The notes under the pieces are model-generated. The model was not told the DNA's origin, searched no databases, and saw only the letters and a program-made list of their open reading frames with translations. From Pseudomonadota bacterium (lineage in GTDB: Bacteria > Pseudomonadota > Alphaproteobacteria > Rhizobiales > Hyphomicrobiaceae): a stretch of 11,186 bases of DNA. This document shows, piece by piece, positions 5,767 through 11,186 of this stretch; position 1 is the first letter of the stretch; each line of letters opens with the position of its first letter. The translations under genes and the position numbers were made by a program. The stretch lies in the NCBI GenBank assembly GCA_023428365.1, contig JAEYYQ010000541.1, forward strand, positions 1-11,186. The letters are read 5' to 3'.

Positions 5767-6057
5767 ATGTCTGCGATATTCAGGGCGATGAGTTTCAGCG
5801 CCGCTGTGGCGATGGGCGTATTGGCGTTGTTCGCGGCCAGCACTGCCGAAGCCCGGAGAGGCGGTGGGGTCATAGAGCGAAGCTATGTCGTTCCGGGACC
5901 GTACCGGGGCTATTCGGGTTTCGTGCCGGGAACTGGTCCGCGCTCCGTCTATTGCGACTACCAGCGCATTCCTAACCGCGAGTGCAAAGTGGGTCGCGAT
6001 GGCCGCGAACGCTGCAAGATTGTGAACTGGACGCTGAAGCAAGCCTGCTACTACTAG
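5767..6057 (+). CDS. Small exported four-cysteine protein, function unknown
   Basis: I do not recognise a named family with a function. The 96-residue product begins with a convincing signal peptide: a short start, hydrophobic core at about 9-24, and a probable cleavage after 'STAEA' (residue 29). The mature part is about 67 residues, strongly basic at its start (RRGGG), rich in Gly, Pro, Tyr and Arg ('VVPGPYRGYSGFVPGTGP'). It has four cysteines (63, 73, 83, 94) spaced about ten residues apart, which would suit two disulfides in the periplasm. It ends in C-Y-Y. The gene stands alone, with a strong ribosome site and a clear terminator 35 bases downstream. Similar short exported proteins appear, from memory, in Bradyrhizobium-type genomes as hypotheticals. 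Confidence 0.85.
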   Translation: MSAIFRAMSFSAAVAMGVLALFAASTAEARRGGGVIERSYVVPGPYRGYSGFVPGTGPRSVYCDYQRIPNRECKVGRDGRERCKIVNWTLKQACYY

Positions 6058-6091
6058 CGTTCAAGCCAGCGGCATACGCCAATGGAATTTC

Positions 6092-6130
6092 GGGCGAGGT
6101 CCCACCTCAGGTTGGCCTCGCCCTTTCCTT
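6092..6130 (+). terminator. Rho-independent terminator after the small exported protein
   Basis: A perfect 8-bp stem, GGGCGAGG (6092-6099) and CCTCGCCC (6116-6123), is followed by TTTCCTT. It lies 34 bases after the stop at 6057 and separates that gene from the acid-sugar operon. Confidence 0.8.
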
Positions 6131-6259
6131 GTTGCATTGCGAGACCTTGCCCGATTGACAGGTAGACACCCTGGGACCGTTCGAGATACGTCACTGTGCT
6201 GTTTCATGGGCCTGGTTGCTGTATACGTACCGGGTCACTACTGGCTGGAGACGACACTC

Positions 6260-7525
6260 GTGCTACTGGGCTGCATTGCCGACGACCTGACCGGCGCCAC
6301 TGATCTTGCGCTTATGCTCACCCGGAACGGTATGCGCACCGTGCAAGTCATGGGCGTGCCCGACGCGAAAATGTCGTTCGACGGCATCGATGCGGTCGTC
6401 GTTGCGCTGAAGTCGCGGACCAATCCCGCGGAAGAGGCCGTGGCGTGGTCGTTGGCCAGCGCCGATGCTCTGCTGGCGCGGGGCGCACGGCAGTTGTTCT
6501 TCAAGTACTGCTCGACTTTCGATTCCACCGACAAAGGCAATATCGGCCCGGTCGCGGAAGCACTGCTCGACAAGGTCCAGGGCGATATCGCGCTAGTCTG
6601 CCCCGCGTTTCCGGCCAACAAGCGTACAGTCTATCTCGGCAATCTGTTCGTGGGTGAGGTTCCGCTGGCTGAAAGCCCGATGAAGGATCATCCGCTGACG
6701 CCGATGCGCGATTCCAATCTCGTGCGCGTCATGCAGGGTCAGACCCGGCTGAACGTCGGTCTGGTGCCCTATGCTGTTGTGGAAGCGGGCGTTGACGCGA
6801 CGCGAGACGCGTTCACTCAGGCGGCGCGTAGCGGTACGCGGTTCGCCGTCGTCGATGCGATCAGCGATCGTCATTTGGTTACCATGGGTGCGGCAGCTGC
6901 CGATCATGCTTTGATTACGGGCGGTTCCGGCGTTGCCATGGGCCTGCCCGAGAATTTTGCTCGGAAGGGCTTGCTGAAGAAGGTCACAGCGGGTGGACGC
7001 ATGGCGGCTGCCAAAGGCCGCGCCCTCATTATCGCCGGAAGCTGTTCGGAGGCGACGCGTGGACAAGTGCGCGCCGCTCAGGCTGCGGGCATTCCGGCGT
7101 TGAAGGTCGATCCGCTGGACATCGCGCAAGGCAAAATCGGCGCATCGGATCTCGTTGACTGGGCGATGAAGCAGCCCGCTGACCGACCGGTGCTGATCTA
7201 TTCCAGCGATGATCCCGAACATGTGCGCGCCGTCCAGGCGGAACTCGGGCGCGAGGCCGCTGGTGCTCTGGTCGAGAAGGAACTCGCGGGCGCGGCAAAG
7301 GTGCTGGTCAACAGCGGCTTCACGCGTGTGATCGTGGCCGGCGGTGAAACATCGGGAGCGGTGGTCGGAGCGCTTGAGGTGTCGGCGATCGAGATTGGGC
7401 CCGAGATCGACCCTGGCGTGCCGTGGACGCGCAGCATGGACGGGCGCGATTTGGTGCTGGCCCTGAAGTCGGGCAACTTCGGTGCGCCGGACTTCTTCCT
7501 GAAAGCCTGGGATCTGATCGGTTGA
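6260..7525 (+). CDS. otnK: DUF1537 four-carbon acid sugar kinase (3-oxo-tetronate kinase, OtnK type)
   Basis: This 421-residue protein belongs to the DUF1537 kinase family, which phosphorylates four-carbon sugar acids with ATP. The N-terminal substrate domain shows 'ADDLTGATD' (7-15) and 'KYCSTFDST' (82-90). The C-terminal nucleotide domain shows 'GGETSGAV' (361-368) and 'KSGNFG' (403-408). The length matches OtnK, about 420. The GTG at 6260 is chosen because it gives the family's usual start, M-L-L-G-C-I-A-D-D, with GGAG nine bases upstream. The reading can be extended to 6137, but the extra 41 residues look non-coding. The adjacent class II aldolase-fold gene points to OtnK (acting on 3-oxo-tetronate) rather than DtnK, which pairs with PdxA2. 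It is the first gene of a three-gene operon. Confidence 0.88.
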   Translation: MLLGCIADDLTGATDLALMLTRNGMRTVQVMGVPDAKMSFDGIDAVVVALKSRTNPAEEAVAWSLASADALLARGARQLFFKYCSTFDSTDKGNIGPVAEALLDKVQGDIALVCPAFPANKRTVYLGNLFVGEVPLAESPMKDHPLTPMRDSNLVRVMQGQTRLNVGLVPYAVVEAGVDATRDAFTQAARSGTRFAVVDAISDRHLVTMGAAAADHALITGGSGVAMGLPENFARKGLLKKVTAGGRMAAAKGRALIIAGSCSEATRGQVRAAQAAGIPALKVDPLDIAQGKIGASDLVDWAMKQPADRPVLIYSSDDPEHVRAVQAELGREAAGALVEKELAGAAKVLVNSGFTRVIVAGGETSGAVVGALEVSAIEIGPEIDPGVPWTRSMDGRDLVLALKSGNFGAPDFFLKAWDLIG

Positions 7526-7559
7526 TCACGGACGCGCGGATTGCAGCGGGACATCCTCG

Positions 7560-8198
7560 ATGACGAGTGAAGCCAAATTCCGGGAGCTGATCTGCACCGC
7601 CGGAGCTTCCTTGTTCAATCGCGGCCTGACGCACGGCTCCACGGGAAACATTTCGATCAAACTCGACGACGGCGGATGGCTGATGACGCCGACCGGCTCG
7701 TCGCTTGGCACACTCGATCCGGCGCGGCTTTCTCGCCTTGATGAGAAGGGCCGTTTGCTCTCCGGAGATGCGCCGACCAAAGAAGCCTTCCTGCACACCA
7801 CCATGTACGATCAGCGTCCGAAGGCGGGTGCTGTCGTGCATTTGCATTCGACGCATTCGGTCGCGGTGAGCTGTCTGGATTGTGTCGATCACAGCAACTG
7901 CCTGCCGCCAATCACGGCATATTATGTGATGCGCGTCGGATCGCTGCCGCTGGTGCCGTACTATCCGCCGGGAGATGCCAGCCTCGCCGATGCCGTCGGG
8001 AAACTGGCCGGTAAGCATCACGCGCTGCTGTTGGCAAACCATGGTCCGGTGGTCGCTGGTTCAGGGTTGTCGGCGGCGATGGACGCGATCGAAGAATTGG
8101 AAGAGACGGCGCGCTTGTTTCTGATGCTGCGCGGGCAACCGGTTCGGGCATTGACGGACGCGCAGGTCAACGAGCTCAAAATGCGTTTTCCAAGCTAA
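7560..8198 (+). CDS. otnC: Class II aldolase/adducin-type decarboxylase (3-oxo-tetronate 4-phosphate decarboxylase, OtnC type)
   Basis: This 212-residue enzyme has the class II aldolase/adducin fold. Visible hallmarks are 'GSTGNIS' (26-32, phosphate binding), E75 in 'TKEAFLH' as candidate catalytic acid, and the zinc-binding histidines in 'HLHSTHS' (H94, H96) and 'NHG' (H161). In the known acid-sugar pathways OtnC decarboxylates 3-oxo-tetronate 4-phosphate to dihydroxyacetone phosphate and CO2, using the product of OtnK. Its place 34 bases after the kinase gene supports this role over fuculose- or ribulose-phosphate aldolase functions in the same fold. The ATG at 7560 is preceded by a modest ribosome site (GCGGGA). 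The next gene follows after 39 bases. Confidence 0.85.
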   Translation: MTSEAKFRELICTAGASLFNRGLTHGSTGNISIKLDDGGWLMTPTGSSLGTLDPARLSRLDEKGRLLSGDAPTKEAFLHTTMYDQRPKAGAVVHLHSTHSVAVSCLDCVDHSNCLPPITAYYVMRVGSLPLVPYYPPGDASLADAVGKLAGKHHALLLANHGPVVAGSGLSAAMDAIEELEETARLFLMLRGQPVRALTDAQVNELKMRFPS

Positions 8199-8237
8199 GC
8201 TGTTAATTAGTATCGACAAAGTAGGACTGAGAAAACA

Positions 8238-8987
8238 ATGGCGAACAAGATCGATCTCGAAGGCCGCGTCGCGGTCATCACGGGTGGCGCGCAGGGCTTC
8301 GGTCGGGCTGCGACCGAGCGTTTCATTGCTTCCGGAGCCAAAGTGGCAATCTGGGATCGTGATTTGAGCCTTGCGGAAAAGACCGCCAAAGAGGTTGGCA
8401 ATGGCGTCAGCGCGTTCACCTGCGACGTGACCGACCCGGCTTCGGTCGACAAGGCGCGCGATGCCACGATTTCCGCCTTCGGTAAGGTCGACATTCTCGT
8501 CAACAACGCGGGCGTGGCGGGTCCGACCGCGAAGGCGTGGGAGTATTCGCTCGAAGATCTGCGCATGACCATGCGCGTCAATCTCGAAGGCCCGTGGAAC
8601 TGCTGCAAGGCGCTGGTGCCCGGCATGATCGCCCAGAATTACGGGCGCATCGTCAACATCGCTTCTATCGCCGGCAAGGAAGGCAACCCGAATGCCAGCG
8701 CATATTCGGCCTCCAAAGCGGCGCTGATTGGCTACACCAAGTCGCTCGCAAAAGAGGTCGCAACATCGGATATCTCGGTCAATGCGATTGCGCCGGCTGT
8801 AGCTCGCACCGCGATCCTCGATCAGGTCACCGAGGAGCACATCAACTACATGCTTTCCAAAATTCCGCGCGGCCGTTTGGTGACGGTGCAGGAAGTTGCC
8901 GCGCTGATCGCCTGGGCGGCATCGAGCGATTGCTCGTTCACGACCGGCCAAGTGCTTGATATTTCAGGCGGACGCGCCACGTACTGA
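8238..8987 (+). CDS. Classical SDR-family NAD(P)-dependent dehydrogenase
   Basis: This 249-residue short-chain dehydrogenase/reductase has the full classical set: 'TGGAQGFG' (15-22) for the cofactor, 'NNAG' (89-92), and the catalytic residues N115, S143, Y156 and K160 in 'YSASK'. Aspartate D40 at the end of the second strand ('AIWDRD') favours NAD over NADP. General annotation would call it a 3-oxoacyl-ACP reductase-like protein. Its place as third gene of an otnK-otnC operon suggests instead oxidation of a sugar acid or polyol feeding the kinase, which is inference. Known first-step enzymes of these pathways are LtnD (3-hydroxyisobutyrate dehydrogenase-like) and DenD (extended SDR); this protein belongs to neither type. 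A modest AGGA and GAGAA precede the ATG at 8238. Confidence 0.88.
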   Translation: MANKIDLEGRVAVITGGAQGFGRAATERFIASGAKVAIWDRDLSLAEKTAKEVGNGVSAFTCDVTDPASVDKARDATISAFGKVDILVNNAGVAGPTAKAWEYSLEDLRMTMRVNLEGPWNCCKALVPGMIAQNYGRIVNIASIAGKEGNPNASAYSASKAALIGYTKSLAKEVATSDISVNAIAPAVARTAILDQVTEEHINYMLSKIPRGRLVTVQEVAALIAWAASSDCSFTTGQVLDISGGRATY

Positions 8988-8995
8988 TCCGGAAA

Positions 8996-9011
8996 ATCAC
9001 GGAAACGTGAT
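8996..9011 (+). terminator. Candidate terminator hairpin after the SDR gene
   Basis: ATCACG (8996-9001) and CGTGAT (9006-9011) form a perfect 6-bp stem closed by a GAAA tetraloop, eight bases after the stop codon. The trailing CTTGTTG is only moderately T-rich. A second 5-bp hairpin, GCACG (9023-9027) with CGTGC (9034-9038), follows. One or both may end the operon. Confidence 0.45.
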
Positions 9012-9170
9012 CTTGTTGCGGGGCACGTTCTCTCGTGCGTCGGTGAGTCGCTTGTACAATCGCCATTCTGGCGCCGAGATGCGGTGGCAGCCTCAAGCCG
9101 TTAATTGATGAAGCTGCGCCGCGTCGGCGGTCTGTAAGTTGAGCGTATTGATCGCAAGGAATAGGTCGTC

Positions 9171-10370
9171 TTGCCGAACAGGGAGGAGCCCGTCGTCGAG
9201 CAGAGCCCAGAACCCGAAGCCGCTTCTGAGCGGAGCGATCATGCTCTCCGGATGCGCATTCGCCAGCAGGAAATTCTCTCTGGATTGGGTGTCATGGCTC
9301 TGCAGGGAGCAGCTTTCGAAGAGCTGCTCGGCTCGGCCGCGCGTCTTGCCGCCGAGGGCCTTGAGGCGGAATTCTGCAAGGTGCTGCAGTGGTTCCCCGC
9401 CAAGGAACAGCTGCTGGTCGTAGCAGGTGTGGGGTGGGGCGCTGATGTCGTCGGGAAGGCGGTTATCGGCGCGGACCTGGATTCGCCAGCAGGGTTTGCC
9501 TTGGCAACGGGTAAGCCGGTTGTTTCAAATCATCTCGATCAGGAAGAGCGATTCAGGACGCCCGATCTGCTGATTAAGTACGGGATCCGTCGTGCGATCA
9601 ATGTCATCCTCCAAGGTGATGGAACGCCGTTTGGCGTTCTCGAAGTGGACAGCCGCAGCCCTGGAGAATTCAGCGAACACGACCTGACGTTTTTGCAGGG
9701 TACCGCCAACATTCTCGGCATGGCGATCGAACGTCAGCGCTACGAAGAGCGGCTCAAAGCGGCGCTGGATCGCCAGCAGGTGCTGCTCAAGGAAGTCAAC
9801 CATCGCGTCAAGAACAGCCTCCAGCTTGTCGCCAGCATGTTGCGCTTGCAGGCGGGCAGCGTCGACGAAACGGTCGGAGCCTTGTTGAATGAGGCGCAGT
9901 CGCGGGTCATGGCGGTGGCTCGGGCGCACGAGCGGCTTTACAAATCCACCGACGTGGCGCGATTGGATCTGAACGGCTACCTCAAGGATGTCTGCGGCGA
10001 TCTATCTGGGCTGACGGGAAGCTGCAAAATCATCTTTGCCGCTCCGACGCAGGTGACGATCGAAACCGATCGTGCCATCCCGCTGGCACTGCTGGTGACG
10101 GAGCTTGCCACGAATTGCGCCAAGTATGCTTATCCGATTGAAGAAGGTGGACCGATCCGTGTCAGCATCGGGCCGTCGGCCGACGGAATGTTGATGATGT
10201 CGGTGTCGGACGAGGGCGTGGGTTTGCCGGGCGATTTCGATCCCAACGTAACCAAAAGCCTCGGTTTGCGTCTCATTCGTGCGTTCGCACAGGGGCTAGG
10301 CGGCACGGTGGAATTCTGCCACCTGTCGCCCGGCACCGAAGTGAAAGTCCTCTTTCCCAAACAGCTTTAG
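9171..10370 (+). CDS. Soluble GAF-HisKA_2 sensor histidine kinase
   Basis: This 399-residue histidine kinase has no membrane segment. An N-terminal linker (1-45) is followed by a GAF sensor domain (about 46-187, with 'VVGKAVIG' and 'PFGVLEVDS'). Next comes a HisKA_2 dimerisation/phosphoacceptor domain with H211 in 'EVNHRVKNSLQLVASML'. The ATPase domain carries the N-box 'ELATNCAKYAYP' (311-322), 'DEGVGLP' (347-353) and 'SLGLRLI' (363-369). HisKA_2 kinases often pass phosphate to unlinked regulators, and no response regulator lies beside it here. The start is taken as the TTG at 9171, with AAGGA ten bases upstream; the next in-frame ATG (9252) would lose only part of the linker. It may be transcribed separately from the operon before it, since 183 bases with two hairpins intervene. 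Confidence 0.9.
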   Translation: MPNREEPVVEQSPEPEAASERSDHALRMRIRQQEILSGLGVMALQGAAFEELLGSAARLAAEGLEAEFCKVLQWFPAKEQLLVVAGVGWGADVVGKAVIGADLDSPAGFALATGKPVVSNHLDQEERFRTPDLLIKYGIRRAINVILQGDGTPFGVLEVDSRSPGEFSEHDLTFLQGTANILGMAIERQRYEERLKAALDRQQVLLKEVNHRVKNSLQLVASMLRLQAGSVDETVGALLNEAQSRVMAVARAHERLYKSTDVARLDLNGYLKDVCGDLSGLTGSCKIIFAAPTQVTIETDRAIPLALLVTELATNCAKYAYPIEEGGPIRVSIGPSADGMLMMSVSDEGVGLPGDFDPNVTKSLGLRLIRAFAQGLGGTVEFCHLSPGTEVKVLFPKQL

Positions 10371-10387
10371 CTTCGGACGGAATATTG

Positions 10388-10410
10388 CGGCGGGCGACAC
10401 GCACCCGCCG
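10388..10410. terminator. Hairpin between convergent kinase and aldolase genes
   Basis: CGGCGGG (10388-10394) and CCCGCCG (10404-10410) form a perfect 7-bp GC stem with a nine-base loop, placed between the stop codons of two convergent genes. Neither side has a real T-run, so it may block read-through or protect 3' ends rather than act as a classical terminator. Confidence 0.45.
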
Positions 10411-10419
10411 ACGACACTA

Positions 10420-11186
10420 TCAGTACGTCTTGGCAGCCTGTGCCTGAGCTTGGCCCCGTGTTTCGCGCACGGCGTTTTGGGCCGCAGCCGCCAGCAGGCG
10501 CGCGTCATTCAACAGCGTGCAGAGCTGGAAACCCTCGTCAAAACGCTTCCGCGCGGTTTGGGCGCCGTCCGTGTGAACGCCCGCAATCAGGCCCTTGCTG
10601 CGTGCCCGTTCGCAGATCTTTGCAATGGCGGCCAGAACTTCGGGCTCACTTGGAGCCAACGTCGGCGTATGGCCCATGGAAAGCGAGAGATCAGCAGGCC
10701 CGATATAAATGCCGTTGAGACCCGGCACCGAGAGAATCTCGTCCAGATTGGACAGCGCCTTGGTGGTTTCGATCATGGCGAACAGCAGGACTTCGTCGTT
10801 GGCATGCTGCCAATAGTCGGCCCCGCCGTACTGCACCGCGCGGTTCGGCCCGAATGACCGGAAGCCCTTCGGAGCATATCGTGCCGCACCGACGAATGCC
10901 TCGGCTTCGGCCTTCGAGTTGATCATCGGGCAGACGAGCCCATAGGCTCCCGCATCGAGCATCTTCATGATGATCGCGGGGTCGTTCCACGGTACGCGCG
11001 CCATCGGCACTGCATCGGTCGTGGAGATCGCCTGCAACATGGAAAGGGCGACCTGGAAGTCGACCGGCCCGTGCTGGAGGTCGATGGTGACGCTGTCGAA
11101 GCCCTGGTGAGCCATCAACTCGGCTGAGTAGGAACTCGGGATCGAGCACCAGCCGTTGACGACACGCCCGCCCTCGGCCAGCGTTT
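10420..11186 (-). CDS. HpcH/HpaI-family aldolase, 5' end outside the window
   Basis: About 254 codons are visible and the reading frame stays open to the right edge, so probably only a few N-terminal residues are missing. It belongs to the HpcH/HpaI class II pyruvate-type aldolases. These cleave or form 2-keto-3-deoxy acids or related hydroxy-keto acids using a divalent metal. Visible family marks are 'GWCSIPSS', 'DLQHG' with the catalytic-region His, 'ARVPWND' with the substrate Arg, 'FAMIET' with the metal-ligand Glu, and 'GPADLSLSMG' with the metal-ligand Asp. An internal ATG at 11115 would cut the first strand and is not the start. The C-terminus is rich in Ala and Gln. It is convergent with the kinase gene; a link to the acid-sugar operon is plausible but not shown. 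Confidence 0.85.
   Translation of the reverse strand, partial: TLAEGGRVVNGWCSIPSSYSAELMAHQGFDSVTIDLQHGPVDFQVALSMLQAISTTDAVPMARVPWNDPAIIMKMLDAGAYGLVCPMINSKAEAEAFVGAARYAPKGFRSFGPNRAVQYGGADYWQHANDEVLLFAMIETTKALSNLDEILSVPGLNGIYIGPADLSLSMGHTPTLAPSEPEVLAAIAKICERARSKGLIAGVHTDGAQTARKRFDEGFQLCTLLNDARLLAAAAQNAVRETRGQAQAQAAKTY

Noticed and set aside
6155-6160. Perfect -35 box TTGACA upstream of otnK
   Set aside because: No acceptable -10 box is found 16-18 bases downstream, so I do not call a promoter, although one is needed nearby.
6137-6259. N-terminal extension of the otnK reading frame by 41 codons
   Set aside because: The extension has no family similarity, and the GTG at 6260 gives the conserved OtnK start with a ribosome site.
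8061-8951. Long open frame of 296 codons on the minus strand
   Set aside because: It lies antisense to otnC and the SDR gene, whose protein motifs are intact. The translation is Arg/His-rich without family features, as expected from the third-position GC bias of the true genes.

Overview
The window looks like chromosomal DNA of an alphaproteobacterium, most likely a relative of Bradyrhizobium, Afipia or Rhodopseudomonas. This is inferred from three things: the Cpa-style Tad pilus gene order, the moderately high GC of the coding regions, and a soluble GAF-HisKA_2 histidine kinase of a type common in that group. No rRNA, tRNA, CRISPR array, insertion sequence or phage gene was seen.

Region 1 (1-3850) is part of a Tad/Flp tight-adherence pilus locus read in two directions from a shared, AT-rich control region (about 2094-2661). 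The minus strand carries, in transcription order, two Flp pilins (1917-2093 and 1650-1823, separated by a strong hairpin terminator), the prepilin peptidase cpaA, cpaB, and the first codons of a probable cpaC secretin gene that runs off the left edge. The plus strand carries two TadE/TadF-like pseudopilins. CpaA would process the Flp and TadE-type precursors, all of which show a G/xxxxE cleavage motif. CpaB and CpaC would build the outer-membrane channel. The ATPase and platform genes are outside the window.

Region 2 (3851-6130) holds a TetR-family regulator (plus) whose 3' end overlaps by 23 bases that of a convergent DUF457/YdjM-type membrane metal-dependent hydrolase (minus). After a 337-base non-coding stretch comes a small exported four-cysteine protein that ends in a clear terminator.

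Region 3 (6131-8990) is a compact three-gene operon for acid-sugar catabolism: a DUF1537 four-carbon acid sugar kinase (OtnK type), a class II aldolase-fold decarboxylase (OtnC type) and a classical SDR dehydrogenase. Together they could take an oxidised four-carbon sugar acid to dihydroxyacetone phosphate. The usual isomerase (OtnI) and the usual first dehydrogenases (LtnD, DenD) are not in the window, so the SDR may supply the oxidation step.

Region 4 (8991-11186) has a soluble GAF-HisKA_2 sensor histidine kinase without an adjacent response regulator. Convergent to it is a HpcH/HpaI-type aldolase cut by the right edge, possibly part of the same carbon-acid metabolism.

Nothing in the window is clearly an undescribed system. 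The points most worth following are the atypical gene set of the acid-sugar operon, the terminator between the two pilin genes, the shared pilus control region with CtrA-like boxes, and a 10-base palindrome-containing word repeated in two distant intergenic regions.
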